Positions 1-8,720 of a stretch of DNA of 64,000 nt are shown in pieces. Under the pieces are notes generated by a model. It was not told where the DNA came from. It did no database searches and saw only the letters and a list, made by a program, of their open reading frames with translations. Position 1 is the first letter of the stretch; every line of letters begins with the position of its first letter. The translations under genes were made by a program, and so were the position numbers. The DNA is from Mycobacterium sp. DL (GTDB lineage: Bacteria; Actinomycetota; Actinomycetes; Mycobacteriales; Mycobacteriaceae): positions 1,860,001-1,924,000 of the forward strand of contig NZ_CP155796.1 in the NCBI RefSeq assembly GCF_039729195.1, in the 5' to 3' direction.

Positions 1-1114
1 CGCGGGCCCACTTCTCCAGAAGCGCCCCCTCGGAGTACCCAGCGGTGCCCGCCAATTCCACGGTCTTGAGCGTGATGTCGCTGGCGACGCGGGCAGCCTT
101 CGCCTTGCCCATCGAGGCTTCCTTGGAGTTCGGGATCTTGTTGTCCGCCTGCCACGCCGACCGCAGGGTGAGCAGATAGCCGGACTCCCAGTCGGCCTCC
201 ATCCGTAGGAACTCCGCGGCCGCTGCGCTCTGGGCGTGGGCCGGCTTGTCATAGGAGATGTCGATGCCCGCGTCGGTCAGGATCTTGCGCAGCTCTTCCA
301 GCGCGGCACGGGCGATGCCCACCGCCATGCCCGCAACGACGGGGCGGGTGTTGTCGAAGGTCTCCATGACCCCGGCAAAACCCTTCTCGACGTTGATCTC
401 CGGGCTACCCAGCAGATAGTCCTTGGGAATGCGGACATCCTCGAACCGGATCGCGGCGGTGTCGGAAGCCTTGATGCCGAGCTTGTTCTCCAGACGCTCC
501 ACCGTGACGCCGGGGTGCTCGCGCGGCACGATGAACGACTTGATCGCCGCCCGTCCCTTGGTCTTGTCGAGCGTCGCCCAGACCACGATGTGCGTGGCGC
601 GGGATCCGGCCGTGACGTAGATCTTCTCGCCGTTGATCACGTACTCGTCGCCGTCGAGTTTCGCGGTGGTCGTCACGGCGGCGGAGTCGGACCCGAAACC
701 CGGCTCGGTGATCGCCATCGCGGCCCACACCTTGCCGAGTCGCTCGAGCTGCTCGTCGGTCGCGACACCGGAGATCGCCGCATTACCCAGTCCCTGGAAG
801 GGGATCGACAGCACCAGCCCGACGTCGCCCCAGCTGACCTCGACGATGTTGAGCACGGCGGACATGTTGCCCCCGTTGATGTTTCCCTTCGGGCCGTCGT
901 CTCCGTCCCGGAACGCCTCGGCGCCGGCGAACGAGATGGTCTTGGCCTCGGAGATGCCCTCGAACAGGGTCGCGACGGTGTCCAGCTCGACGGGGTACGC
1001 GTGCTCCTTCAGGTCGTACTTGCGGGAGATCGGCCGCAGGATCTCCGCCGCGCCCTGATGCCCCTTCTCGATGACCGCCTGCAGCTTCTTCGGCAGTTCC
1101 AGATTGATTGCCAT
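1..1114 (-). CDS. fadE23: Acyl-CoA dehydrogenase FadE23-like (3' end outside window)
   Basis: Flavin-dependent acyl-CoA dehydrogenase, expected to introduce the alpha-beta double bond of an acyl-CoA in beta-oxidation in the cytoplasm. The first 371 codons are present, from the ATG at 1114; the reading frame leaves the window still open at ...EKWAR, roughly 30 residues short of a normal end. Visible family features are the substrate/FAD region around ITEPGFGSDSAA and the C-terminal helical part with FDNTRPVVAG and the Q/A-rich helices. It starts 29 bp after fadE24 on the same strand, so the two are almost certainly co-transcribed and may form a heteromeric enzyme, as fadE pairs in mycobacteria often do. 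The symbol rests on gene order (hisN, fadE24, fadE23 as in M. tuberculosis Rv3137-Rv3140) and general likeness; the acyl substrate is unknown. Confidence 0.85.
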   Translation of the reverse strand, partial: MAINLELPKKLQAVIEKGHQGAAEILRPISRKYDLKEHAYPVELDTVATLFEGISEAKTISFAGAEAFRDGDDGPKGNINGGNMSAVLNIVEVSWGDVGLVLSIPFQGLGNAAISGVATDEQLERLGKVWAAMAITEPGFGSDSAAVTTTAKLDGDEYVINGEKIYVTAGSRATHIVVWATLDKTKGRAAIKSFIVPREHPGVTVERLENKLGIKASDTAAIRFEDVRIPKDYLLGSPEINVEKGFAGVMETFDNTRPVVAGMAVGIARAALEELRKILTDAGIDISYDKPAHAQSAAAAEFLRMEADWESGYLLTLRSAWQADNKIPNSKEASMGKAKAARVASDITLKTVELAGTAGYSEGALLEKWAR

Positions 1115-1143
1115 GTGAGTCTCTTTTCCGTCAGGTCGGTGAG

Positions 1144-2529
1144 TTAGAGGACCACGACACCCTCGGCGACGCCGATGGCCCGCAGATCGCGGTACCAGCG
1201 CTCGACCGGGTGTTCCTTGGTGAAGCCGTGGCCGCCGAGCAGCTGGACGCCGTCGAGGCCGATCTGCATGCCCTTGTCGGTGCCGAGCTTCTTGGCCAGA
1301 GCCGCCTCGCGGGCGAACGACAGCCCCTGCTCGGCCCGCGCCGCACCGCGCCACGTGATCAGCCGCAGTCCGTCGAGTTCGATGGCGATGTTGGCGCACA
1401 TGAAGGCCACGGACTGCCTGCGGGCGATCGGTTCTCCGAAGGCCTCGCGCTCCTTGACGTAGGGGATGACGTAGTCGAGCACCGCGTGCGAGGTTCCCAC
1501 CGCCAGCGCTGCCCAGCCGAGACGTGACAGCGCGATCGCATCGCTGTAGAGCTGGGCGTAATCGGCTGCGGGAGCGTCCAACTCACCCAAGCGCGCGCTG
1601 AGCGGGACGGTGACCTTGTCGAGTTCGACCCGGCCCAGCGCGGCGGCGCGGATGCCCATGCTCGGGTCAGCCGTGACGGTCAGGCCCTTGCTGGCTGCCT
1701 CGACGATGAACAATGCCGGCTTTCCGCTGAGTTGGGCTGCGACGATGAAGATCTCGGCGTCGGCGGCAGCCGGTACCAACGACTTGACGCCGTCGAGCCG
1801 GTACCCGCTCGGGGTGCGCACCGCGGTGGTCTTCAGCGCGGTCGGGTCGAACAGCGGCTGCGGTTCGGCGATCGCGACACAGGCCTGCGGGACGTTCTCG
1901 CCTGCGAACTCCTTGAGGTAGGTGGCCTGCTGGTCGGCGCTTCCCCAGTGGGTGAGCGCTGATGCGACGCCTCCCGGCGCCAGGATCGGGAGGGCCAGCC
2001 CCATGTCGCCGTACGCCAGCGCCTCGGCGACGAGCGTGTTGGTGACGGTGCTGCGGCGCTCGGCGATGCCGTCGAAGTCCTCGGGGATGTTGATAGCCGT
2101 GATGCCGAGTTCGGCGGCCTTGGCGATCAGATCCGGCGGGTAGGTGGCGGCGTGGTCGGCGTCGTGCGCGGCGGGCCGCAGGATCTCCTCGGCGAACTCG
2201 TTGACCGTTTCGACGATCATCTTCTGGTCGTCGTCGGGGGTCAGGTCGAAGTAGTCGGCGCCGCTGGGTTTGAGCCGGGTCGCCGGCTTGCCGAGGCCCT
2301 GGATGCGCTTGAACTGGCGGGTCGAGGCGCCCGCAGCGGAGAAGCCGTGTTTGACGCCGTACTTGATGCCCCGGTTGAGCGGATCGCGCAGGTTGTACTT
2401 GTCCAGGAACTCCTGGCCCATGATCGGCGTGAGCAGCGCCATTCCGATGTCGATCGCTGAGCGCTTGTGCTTCTGGAGGCCCACGGCGCTCTCGCGACCG
2501 CGTTGCTTGGACGGCAGGGTGTTCGTCAT
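1144..2529 (-). CDS. fadE24: Acyl-CoA dehydrogenase FadE24-like
   Basis: Second acyl-CoA dehydrogenase of the pair, 461 residues. It carries an N-terminal extension of about 90 residues rich in K/R (SKQRGRES...LQKHKRSAID) before the acyl-CoA dehydrogenase fold, with the central beta-domain near AIAEPQPLFDPTALKT and a C-terminal domain ending in HGFTKEHPVERWYRDLRA. The start MTNTLPSK at 2529 is preferred over an upstream in-frame start at 2574, because GAGGG lies about 9 nt before it and homologues begin there. M. tuberculosis fadE24 is known as isoniazid-inducible. Here the gene is preceded by two tandem operator-like repeats (2573-2619), so it may have its own regulated promoter inside the hisN-fadE24-fadE23 run. 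The catalytic glutamate was not placed with certainty. Confidence 0.86.
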   Translation of the reverse strand: MTNTLPSKQRGRESAVGLQKHKRSAIDIGMALLTPIMGQEFLDKYNLRDPLNRGIKYGVKHGFSAAGASTRQFKRIQGLGKPATRLKPSGADYFDLTPDDDQKMIVETVNEFAEEILRPAAHDADHAATYPPDLIAKAAELGITAINIPEDFDGIAERRSTVTNTLVAEALAYGDMGLALPILAPGGVASALTHWGSADQQATYLKEFAGENVPQACVAIAEPQPLFDPTALKTTAVRTPSGYRLDGVKSLVPAAADAEIFIVAAQLSGKPALFIVEAASKGLTVTADPSMGIRAAALGRVELDKVTVPLSARLGELDAPAADYAQLYSDAIALSRLGWAALAVGTSHAVLDYVIPYVKEREAFGEPIARRQSVAFMCANIAIELDGLRLITWRGAARAEQGLSFAREAALAKKLGTDKGMQIGLDGVQLLGGHGFTKEHPVERWYRDLRAIGVAEGVVVL

Positions 2530-2572
2530 TGGCAGCTGCCCTCGGTTGATGGTCGGAGATGCGCGATCGCGC

Positions 2573-2619
2573 AACTGACTCCAGAGTAAGGTACTGGAAC
2601 TGACTGATGAGTAAGGTAC
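2573..2619. promoter_or_regulatory. Tandem 25-bp operator-like repeat before fadE24
   Basis: Two 22-bp units at 2573-2594 and 2598-2619, one every 25 bp. On the plus strand each unit is AACTGACT, a 3-bp variable part (CCA or GAT), then GAGTAAGGTAC; all 19 flanking bases are identical. On the fadE24 strand the unit has a partial dyad (ACT-N4-AGT in one copy). The units sit 44-90 bp before the fadE24 start, just after the hisN stop. This arrangement fits a pair of binding sites for a TetR/FadR-like repressor or an activator. No protein can be assigned from sequence alone. Confidence 0.55.
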
Positions 2620-2637
2620 CGCGATGTGTAAGGCACG

Positions 2638-3417
2638 TCACACACCGAATCGGGCGATCACCGCGTCGTGCAGCAACCCGTTGGTCGCCACCGCGCTGCC
2701 GCCGTGGGGTCCCGGCCGGCCCGCCATATCGGTGAACCGGCCGCCGGCCTCGCGCACCAGGATGTCCAGCGGCGCCAGATCCCAGACTTTGACCTCCGGT
2801 TCCATGGCGATGTCGACGGAACCCTCGGCGACCAGGCAGTACGACCAGAAGTCGCCGTACCCGCGCATCCGCCACACGGCGTCGGTGAGTTCGATGAGCT
2901 TCGGCCGGTCCTCGTCCCAGCCGGTGGACAGATCGGAGAACGACAGGCTCGCCGAGCCGAGTTCGCTGACCCCGGACACCGAGATCTTCCTGGTGGTGCC
3001 ACCGAACGAGGTGAATGCGCCCTGATCCTGGCCGGCCCACCACCGCCGACCCAGCGCGGGCGCACTGGCCACGCCGACCACCGGCACACCGTCGACGAGC
3101 AACGCGATCAACGTCGCCCACACGGGCACCCCCCGGACGAAGTTCTTGGTGCCGTCGATCGGGTCGAGCACCCACTGCCGACCGCTGAATTCCCTGGTGC
3201 CGCCGAACTCTTCGCCGAACACCGAGTCCTGTGGCCGCAACTCGCCGAGGCGGTCACGCAGCAGGGTCTCGGTGTCGAGGTCGGCGTCGGTCGCCGGCGT
3301 CATGTCCGGTTTGGTCTCCACGCGCAGGTCGACCGCGCCGAACCGCTGCATCGTCAGTGCGTCGGCCTCGTCGGCCAGCTGGAGGGCCAGCTGCAGGTCA
3401 TTTGCAAGGGTGCTCAT
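2638..3417 (-). CDS. hisN: Inositol monophosphatase family phosphatase, HisN-like
   Basis: Metal-dependent phosphatase of the inositol monophosphatase superfamily, 259 residues, a normal length. The two metal/substrate motifs are intact: GEE at 68-70, DPIDGT at 85-90, and WD at 212-213 near the C-terminus. The syntenic M. tuberculosis gene (Rv3137) is the histidinol-phosphatase HisN of histidine biosynthesis, and that is the likely role, although dephosphorylation of inositol phosphates cannot be excluded by motif alone. AGGA lies about 9 nt before the ATG at 3417. It is divergent from the small membrane protein gene at 3441 with a gap of only 23 bp, so the two promoters must overlap or extend into coding sequence. 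Confidence 0.87.
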   Translation of the reverse strand: MSTLANDLQLALQLADEADALTMQRFGAVDLRVETKPDMTPATDADLDTETLLRDRLGELRPQDSVFGEEFGGTREFSGRQWVLDPIDGTKNFVRGVPVWATLIALLVDGVPVVGVASAPALGRRWWAGQDQGAFTSFGGTTRKISVSGVSELGSASLSFSDLSTGWDEDRPKLIELTDAVWRMRGYGDFWSYCLVAEGSVDIAMEPEVKVWDLAPLDILVREAGGRFTDMAGRPGPHGGSAVATNGLLHDAVIARFGV

Positions 3418-3440
3418 AGCAGCCGTCCTACCATGTGGGG

Positions 3441-3821
3441 GTGTTCGAACTCGCGATCATCCTGATGCTCGTCGGTGCGCTGTTTCTGATTGCGCGGCCG
3501 TATCTCATGCGGCGCCGTGGCGGAGGTGGTGGTGGCGCCGGGTCCGGATGGCCGCAGGGCACCCTCCTGGTCACCGGAGTCAGCCCCCGACCTGACGACG
3601 TCACGGGTGAGCAGTTCGTCACGATCACCGGCGTCATGAACGGACCCACGGTCAACGAACACGCGGTATATCAACGCCTCTCCGTCGACGTCGACCAGTG
3701 GCCGACGATGGGACAGCTGTTCCCGGTCGTCTACTCCCCGAAGAACCCCGACAACTGGCGATTCGCTCCGCAGATGGAGCCGCCGCCACCGCCCCCGCCG
3801 CCACCCGTGCAACACGGCTGA
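3441..3821 (+). CDS. Small membrane protein with C-terminal polyproline tail
   Basis: Protein of about 126 residues without a recognised function. It has one N-terminal membrane segment ([17 protein letters not shown]), a glycine-rich linker (about 30-36), a globular region with V-x-V strands and the segment [14 protein letters not shown], and a C-terminal tail of nine consecutive prolines. The YSPKNPDNW part recalls DUF3592-type proteins, which convert size or charge data poorly by eye, so the family call is tentative. An in-frame GTG at 3435 is possible, but a TACCAT -10-like box at 3429-3434 lies 6 nt before the GTG at 3441 and no Shine-Dalgarno is present, which points to a leaderless start at 3441. 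It ends 22 bp from the convergent fprA. Confidence 0.7.
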   Translation: MFELAIILMLVGALFLIARPYLMRRRGGGGGGAGSGWPQGTLLVTGVSPRPDDVTGEQFVTITGVMNGPTVNEHAVYQRLSVDVDQWPTMGQLFPVVYSPKNPDNWRFAPQMEPPPPPPPPPVQHG

Positions 3822-3843
3822 CTCCCGCCTGTTCGCGAGCCCG

Positions 3844-5208
3844 TCAGCCGTGCCCGATGCGCAGCAGTTCGGCGACGGTCGTCAACTTGACGCGGGGCCG
3901 GCCGGTTCCCTCGCCCGCCGATCGTTCGTGCGCGTCGATCAGCTGCCAATGATCGGTGGTCACGACCTTCGGCTGTCGCTCGACGAGCCATTGCGCGAGC
4001 CGGTCAGAGTGGTCATCGGGGAAATCGGCGAGCTCGGCAGCGCTGAGGTCTGCCAGCAGCGTGTTGACGGTGTCCTGGGAGTCCTTCTTGTTGGTGCCGA
4101 TCACTCCGCTGGGGCCGCGCTTGATCCATCCGGCGACGTACTCGTTGCGGCTGCCCGCCACCCGTCCGTCGACGTGCGGAATGGTGCCGGCGCGCTCGTC
4201 GAACGGTAGGCCGGGGGTCGGCAGTCCGCGGTAGCCGACCGCCCGCACCACGAGCTGGACCGCCAGCTCCTCCCGCTCGCCGGTGTCCTTCGCCGACACC
4301 CGGCCGTCGGCGTCGCTGACCAGTTCGTTGCGCCCGAGCACAATCGACTCGACCCGGTCGTCGCCCCGGATCTCGATCGGCGAGGTGGCGAACCGGAACA
4401 CGATGCGACGAGTGGCGTCGCTCGGGGTGCGTTCGGCGTACTGCCGCAGCACCTTGATGTTGTTGCGGACCGTCTTGCCGGCGGCCTCGAGATCCTCGTC
4501 GGTGATATCGGCGAAGTCGGCGGGGTCGACGACGATGTCCACATCGCCGAGCGCCTCGAGCTCACCGAGCTCTCGGAGTTCCAGCGTGGTGAACGGTGCC
4601 TGCAGCGGTCCTCGCCTGCCCACGACGACAACTTCCTCGACGCCACCTGCGTGCAGTGACTTCAGAGCGTGGTCGGCGATGTCGGTGCCCGCAAGACTCT
4701 TGGGGTCGCTCACCAGGATCCGGGCCACATCGAGTGCCACGTTGCCGTTGCCGATGACCACGGCGCGGTGACGTGTCAGATCGGGCGCGATCTCCTCGAA
4801 GTGGGGATGCGCGTTGTACCAACCGACGAAGTCGACCGCGGCGACGCTGCCCGGCAGATCTTCTCCAGGGATCCCCAGCGCCCGATCCGACTGGGCGCCG
4901 GTCGCATAAACGACGGCGTCGTAGCGCTCCGCCAGCTCCGCCGGGTGTACGTGGTCACCGACCGCGACGTTGCCGAAGAACCGGAAGCGCGGGTCCAGGG
5001 CCGTCTTCTCGAACTGCGCGCTGATCGATTTGATCTTCGGATGGTCGGGAGCCACGCCCGAACGCACCAGGCCCCACGGCGTCGGAAGCATCTCGAGCAT
5101 GTCGACGCGGACGTCGCGGTCACCGGACGCCGCGAACTTCAACAGGGACGCGGCGGCGAAGTACCCGGAGGGTCCTGAGCCGACGATGGCCACGTGATAC
5201 GGCCGCAT
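3844..5208 (-). CDS. fprA: NADPH-ferredoxin reductase FprA
   Basis: Adrenodoxin-reductase-type flavoenzyme that moves electrons from NADPH to ferredoxins, feeding cytochromes P450 and other iron-sulfur acceptors. It has 454 residues, almost the length of M. tuberculosis FprA, which it closely resembles. The FAD dinucleotide motif GSGPSG is at about 10-15, the NADPH site VIGNGNVALDVARI is near 160, and the stretches PTPWGLVRSGVAPDHP and GWIKRGPSGVIGTNKKD are characteristic. The start MRPYHVAIVGSG at 5208 matches homologues; an ATG three codons upstream (5217) is also possible. The open frame runs on to 6210, but that extension is only the antisense of prfB. The divergent prfB gene starts 204 bp away. 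Confidence 0.96.
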   Translation of the reverse strand: MRPYHVAIVGSGPSGYFAAASLLKFAASGDRDVRVDMLEMLPTPWGLVRSGVAPDHPKIKSISAQFEKTALDPRFRFFGNVAVGDHVHPAELAERYDAVVYATGAQSDRALGIPGEDLPGSVAAVDFVGWYNAHPHFEEIAPDLTRHRAVVIGNGNVALDVARILVSDPKSLAGTDIADHALKSLHAGGVEEVVVVGRRGPLQAPFTTLELRELGELEALGDVDIVVDPADFADITDEDLEAAGKTVRNNIKVLRQYAERTPSDATRRIVFRFATSPIEIRGDDRVESIVLGRNELVSDADGRVSAKDTGEREELAVQLVVRAVGYRGLPTPGLPFDERAGTIPHVDGRVAGSRNEYVAGWIKRGPSGVIGTNKKDSQDTVNTLLADLSAAELADFPDDHSDRLAQWLVERQPKVVTTDHWQLIDAHERSAGEGTGRPRVKLTTVAELLRIGHG

Positions 5209-5398
5209 TGGGGGCATGTAGGGCTGCCTTCTGTCGCTGGCGGGCCACATGCGAGGGCTGTCGCGGTGTGGCCGAACGAGGGTCCAACCCGATGCTAGAT
5301 CGCCACCGAGGTCGGACGCGGGATTCTGCGGTGGTCGCCGGGGTCGGATTCGGGAATGGGCCGACGACAGCCGTGGCATCACCTGGCTGCACGGTGAG

Positions 5399-5404
5399 TA
5401 CCCT
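5399..5404 (+). promoter_or_regulatory. -10 box TACCCT for leaderless prfB transcript
   Basis: TACCCT fits the mycobacterial SigA -10 consensus TANNNT and is followed by 8 nt and then directly by the prfB GTG. No Shine-Dalgarno sequence precedes that GTG. The spacing places transcription start at or within a base of the start codon, the signature of a leaderless mRNA. The call is inferred from sequence and spacing only. Confidence 0.55.
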
Positions 5405-5412
5405 GAACTCTC

Positions 5413-6528
5413 GTGGATCCTGACCGTCAATCCGATATCGCCACCCTGGACTCCACGCTCACCACCGTGGAGCGTGTGCTCGACGTCGAGGCGCTTCGCG
5501 GCCGTATCGAGCAGCTGGAGCAGGAGGCCTCCGACCCGAACCTGTGGGATGACCAGTCGCGGGCGCAGAAGGTGACCAGCGAGCTGTCGCACGCCCAGAA
5601 CGAACTGCGTCGCGTCGAGGAACTGCGCGGGCGGCTCGACGATCTGCCGGTGCTCTACGAGATGGCCGCAGAAGAGGGCGGCGCCGGAGCCGAGGAAGCG
5701 CTCGCCGAGGCCGACGCCGAGCTCGAGAAGCTGCGCGAGGACCTCGCGGCGATGGAGGTCCGCACCCTTCTCTCCGGTGAGTACGACGAGCGGGAAGCCC
5801 TTCTGAACATCCGTTCCGGCGCGGGAGGCGTGGACGCCGCCGACTGGGCCGAGATGCTGATGCGGATGTACATCCGCTGGGCCGAGCAGCACAAGTACCC
5901 GGTCGAGGTCTACGACACCTCCTACGCGGAAGAGGCGGGCATCAAGAGCGCGACCTTCGCCGTGCACGCCCCGTTCGCCTACGGCACGCTCTCGGTCGAG
6001 CAGGGCACCCACCGACTGGTGCGGATCAGCCCGTTCGACAACCAGGCCCGTCGTCAGACGTCGTTCGCCGAAGTCGAGGTGCTGCCCGTCACCGAGACCA
6101 CCGACCACATCGAGATCCCCGAAGGCGACGTCCGCGTGGATGTCTACCGGTCCAGCGGGCCCGGCGGGCAGTCGGTCAACACCACCGATTCGGCGGTTCG
6201 ACTCACCCACATCCCGACCGGTATCGTGGTGACTTGCCAGAATGAGAAGTCGCAGCTGCAGAACAAGGTGTCTGCGATGCGCGTGCTCCAGGCAAAATTA
6301 TTGGAACGCAAGCGTTTAGAGGAGCGGGCCGAGATGGACGCCCTCAAGAGCGACAGCGGCAGCTCCTGGGGTAACCAGATGCGTTCCTACGTGTTGCACC
6401 CCTACCAGATGGTGAAGGATCTGCGCACCGAATACGAGGTCGGAAATCCAGCCGCCGTGCTGGACGGAGACATCGACGGCTTCCTGGAAGCCGGTATCCG
6501 GTGGCGCAACAGAAAAGATGACGACTAG
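5413..6528 (+). CDS. prfB: Peptide chain release factor 2
   Basis: RF2 reads UGA and UAA stop codons on the ribosome and triggers peptide release. It has 371 residues in one uninterrupted frame, so the programmed +1 frameshift found in many bacterial prfB genes is absent, as is usual in actinobacteria. The stop-codon reading motif SPF is at 206-208 and the catalytic GGQ at 251-253 (SGPGGQSVN). The N-terminal part is a coiled helical domain. The GTG start has no Shine-Dalgarno but a well-placed -10 box, so the mRNA is probably leaderless. The 3' end overlaps the MscS gene by 11 bp, and the run prfB to smpB is co-linear, grouping translation termination, membrane/division and trans-translation genes. 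Confidence 0.97.
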   Translation: MDPDRQSDIATLDSTLTTVERVLDVEALRGRIEQLEQEASDPNLWDDQSRAQKVTSELSHAQNELRRVEELRGRLDDLPVLYEMAAEEGGAGAEEALAEADAELEKLREDLAAMEVRTLLSGEYDEREALLNIRSGAGGVDAADWAEMLMRMYIRWAEQHKYPVEVYDTSYAEEAGIKSATFAVHAPFAYGTLSVEQGTHRLVRISPFDNQARRQTSFAEVEVLPVTETTDHIEIPEGDVRVDVYRSSGPGGQSVNTTDSAVRLTHIPTGIVVTCQNEKSQLQNKVSAMRVLQAKLLERKRLEERAEMDALKSDSGSSWGNQMRSYVLHPYQMVKDLRTEYEVGNPAAVLDGDIDGFLEAGIRWRNRKDDD

Positions 6529-7474
6529 TACCTATCAAGCCATCAGCTTCGCCGAGGGTTGGCACAGTTTCTGGCACGGCGAAATCGGCATATGGCTGCT
6601 GACCAAGGGACTGCAGATCGCGCTGCTGCTCGTCGGCGCGCTGCTGGCCGCCCGGTTCATCAGCTGGATCGCACGCCGGGTGACACGGCGCATCGATGCC
6701 GAGTACCAGGAAAGCGACCAGCTGGTGCGCTCCGAAAGCGCCAAACACCGGCAGGCGGTGGCCTCGGTGATCTCGTGGGTGTCGATCGCGATCCTGTTCG
6801 TCGTCGTCGCGGTCGAGATCACCGACGTGGTCAACGTTCCGGTGGGCTCCCTGGTGGCGCCGGCGGCGGTGCTCGGTGCGGCGCTCGGTTTCGGTGCGCA
6901 GAAGCTCGTGCAGGATCTGCTGGCCGGGTTCTTCATCATCACCGAACGCCAATACGGTTTCGGCGACCTGGTGCAGGTGAACATGCTCGGCGCGCCCGAC
7001 GAGGCCGAGGGCACCGTCGAGGAGGTCACCCTGCGCGTGACCAAATTGCGTACCAGCGAGGGCGAGGTGTGGACCGTCCCGAACGGCAACATCGTCCGCT
7101 CGCTGAACATGTCCAAGGACTGGGCGCGAGCCGTCGTCGACATCCCGGTGCCCACCACCGCCGACCTCAACAGGGTCAACGAACTGCTACACGCCGTCGG
7201 CGTGGACGCGATGGAGGACGAGGGACTCAGCGCACTTCTGCTGGACACCCCGCAGTTGATGGGTGTGGAGAGCATCGAACTGGACACCGTCAACCTGCGG
7301 ATGGTGGCCCGGACGCTGCCCGGCAAGCAATACGAAGTGGGCCGCCGACTGCGCATCCGCATCATCGCGGCGCTCAACCGCGCCGGGATCGCCACCAGCG
7401 ACCACCCGCCGACGGTGGACACCATCGCCGGCAAGGCGGAGGTAGCTCAGAGCCGGTCGGAGTCGAAGCAGTGA
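6518..7474 (+). CDS. MscS-family mechanosensitive channel
   Basis: Small-conductance mechanosensitive channel expected to release solutes on hypo-osmotic shock. It has 318 residues. Three N-terminal membrane segments are visible (about 22-45, 80-100 and 108-130); the third, [27 protein letters not shown], is the glycine/alanine pore helix typical of MscS. It is followed by the beta-domain signature GDLVQV and [14 protein letters not shown], and a cytosolic alpha/beta domain. The ATG overlaps the end of prfB by 11 bp, and its stop overlaps the next GTG by 4 bp (GTGA), so translation is probably coupled. The gene corresponds in position to M. tuberculosis Rv3104c. Confidence 0.9.
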   Translation: MTTSTYQAISFAEGWHSFWHGEIGIWLLTKGLQIALLLVGALLAARFISWIARRVTRRIDAEYQESDQLVRSESAKHRQAVASVISWVSIAILFVVVAVEITDVVNVPVGSLVAPAAVLGAALGFGAQKLVQDLLAGFFIITERQYGFGDLVQVNMLGAPDEAEGTVEEVTLRVTKLRTSEGEVWTVPNGNIVRSLNMSKDWARAVVDIPVPTTADLNRVNELLHAVGVDAMEDEGLSALLLDTPQLMGVESIELDTVNLRMVARTLPGKQYEVGRRLRIRIIAALNRAGIATSDHPPTVDTIAGKAEVAQSRSESKQ

Positions 7475-7986
7475 ACATCCGACAGAAGCTGAGTGGTTGG
7501 CGCCGAGAAGGCCGCGGTTGGCCTCACTACCTGCCGGGCGGTCGGATCCGCACGTCGACCGCGGGCCTCATCGTCACCTTCATCGTGTTGTCCTGGGTCT
7601 CCCAGGTCTACGAGCCACCGGCCCAGCCGGCAGCCCCGGAATCGGCGATCGTGCCGCCGGGCTTCGTGCCCGACCCGAACTACACCTGGGTGCCGCGGAC
7701 CAACGTTCGCCCCCGCGAAACCGAGTACCCGACGACCACGACACCGACCACCACCACGACAACGACCGCCGAACCCACGCCGACGACCAGCCCGACAGAG
7801 CCGACGACATCGCCGGGTGAGACGCCGACCACCACCGCTCCGGGAGATCCGTTCGCCCCGCCGACGACAACGATGATCGACCCCGACGGGGCCGGTCCGC
7901 AGGGTCCGCAGACCTTCACCCAGGCACCCGATGCCACACCCACCGTGACAGGTCCGGTGCCGCCCCCAGCGGTGCCACCGCAGTAG
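7471..7986 (+). CDS. Proline/threonine-rich single-pass membrane protein
   Basis: A 171-residue protein equivalent in position to the proline-rich membrane protein Rv3103c between the MscS and ftsE genes. The N-terminus is short and basic ([13 protein letters not shown]), followed by one membrane segment ([18 protein letters not shown]) and then a long extracytoplasmic region dominated by Thr, Pro and Glu, including a run of eight threonines/prolines coded by ACC/ACG/ACA repeats at about 7735-7800. Such tails are common targets of protein mannosylation in mycobacteria, but that is inference. The GTG overlaps the upstream stop by 4 bp. Function is unknown; the neighbourhood suggests a cell-envelope or division-linked role. 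Confidence 0.85.
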   Translation: MNIRQKLSGWRREGRGWPHYLPGGRIRTSTAGLIVTFIVLSWVSQVYEPPAQPAAPESAIVPPGFVPDPNYTWVPRTNVRPRETEYPTTTTPTTTTTTTAEPTPTTSPTEPTTSPGETPTTTAPGDPFAPPTTTMIDPDGAGPQGPQTFTQAPDATPTVTGPVPPPAVPPQ

Positions 7987-8001
7987 CGAAGAGGAAATCT
8001 G

Positions 8002-8031
8002 ATGTCTCCCCGCTACACTGGCGTGCCGTGA
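8002..8031 (+). other. Nine-codon upstream ORF coupled to ftsE
   Basis: ATG at 8002 opens a nine-codon frame, MSPRYTGVP, ending in TGA at 8029-8031. It is preceded by a good Shine-Dalgarno (GAGGAAA at 7991-7997, 4 nt before the ATG). Its stop overlaps the ftsE ATG as TGATG, the classical arrangement for termination-reinitiation. FtsE itself has no Shine-Dalgarno of its own. The same bases also hold a TACACT -10-like box (8014-8019), so this may instead be an internal promoter for a leaderless ftsE message; the two readings cannot be told apart from sequence. Confidence 0.4.
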
Positions 8032-8720
8032 TGATCACCCTCGACCACGTGTCAAAGCAGTACAAGTCGTCGGCACGTCCAGCACTCGACAACATCTCGT
8101 TGAAGATCGACAAGGGTGAGTTCGTCTTCCTCATCGGGCCGTCGGGTTCGGGCAAGTCCACGTTCATGAGACTATTGCTCGCTGAGGAGAACCCCTCGTC
8201 AGGCGACATCAAGGTGTCGAAGTTCCACGTCAACAAGCTGTCCGGCCGCCACGTACCCGGTTTGCGTCAGGTCATGGGTTGCGTCTTCCAGGATTTCCGC
8301 CTGCTGCAGCAGAAGACGGTGTTCGAGAACGTGGCGTTCGCGCTCGAGGTGATCGGTAAACGCGGCGACGTGATCAACCGCGTGGTCCCCGACGTGCTGG
8401 AGATGGTGGGCCTGTCGGGAAAAGCGAACCGGTTGCCCGCCGAGTTGTCCGGCGGCGAGCAGCAGCGCGTCGCCATCGCCCGCGCATTCGTCAACCGGCC
8501 GCTGGTGCTGTTGGCCGACGAGCCGACAGGCAACCTCGACCCTGACACCAGCAAGGACATCATGGACCTGCTCGAGCGGATCAACCGCACGGGCACGACG
8601 GTGCTGATGGCCACCCACGACCACCACATCGTCGACTCGATGCGCCAGCGCGTCGTCGAACTCGAACTCGGCCGGCTGATTCGTGACGAACAGCGCGGCG
8701 TCTACGGAATGGACCGATAA
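8028..8720 (+). CDS. ftsE: Cell division ATP-binding protein FtsE
   Basis: ATPase of the FtsEX complex, which sits under the division site and, through FtsX, activates peptidoglycan hydrolases. It has 230 residues (229 if the ATG at 8031 is used) and all ABC motifs: Walker [10 protein letters not shown] near 37-45, Q-loop FQDFRLL, signature LSGGEQQ, Walker [12 protein letters not shown], and the H-loop ATHDHHI. The sequence is close to M. tuberculosis FtsE. GTG at 8028 stands 8 nt after a TACACT box (leaderless reading), while ATG at 8031 overlaps the stop of a nine-codon upstream ORF (coupled reading). The next gene, ftsX, begins immediately after the stop codon. Confidence 0.96.
   Translation: MMITLDHVSKQYKSSARPALDNISLKIDKGEFVFLIGPSGSGKSTFMRLLLAEENPSSGDIKVSKFHVNKLSGRHVPGLRQVMGCVFQDFRLLQQKTVFENVAFALEVIGKRGDVINRVVPDVLEMVGLSGKANRLPAELSGGEQQRVAIARAFVNRPLVLLADEPTGNLDPDTSKDIMDLLERINRTGTTVLMATHDHHIVDSMRQRVVELELGRLIRDEQRGVYGMDR

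Noticed and set aside
2668..3465. 265-codon plus-strand frame opposite hisN
   Set aside because: Shadow of hisN, whose phosphatase motifs are in the minus frame.
5413..5500. Programmed frameshift in prfB
   Set aside because: The frame is open from GTG to the stop without an internal TGA at the usual place.
5209..6210. N-terminal extension of the fprA frame
   Set aside because: The extra 334 codons are antisense to prfB, and FprA proteins begin at MRPYHVAIVG.
7735..7860. ACC/ACG repeat tract as a simple-sequence repeat
   Set aside because: It codes for the Thr/Pro-rich tail of a membrane protein in frame; codons vary and the tract is not a true tandem array.
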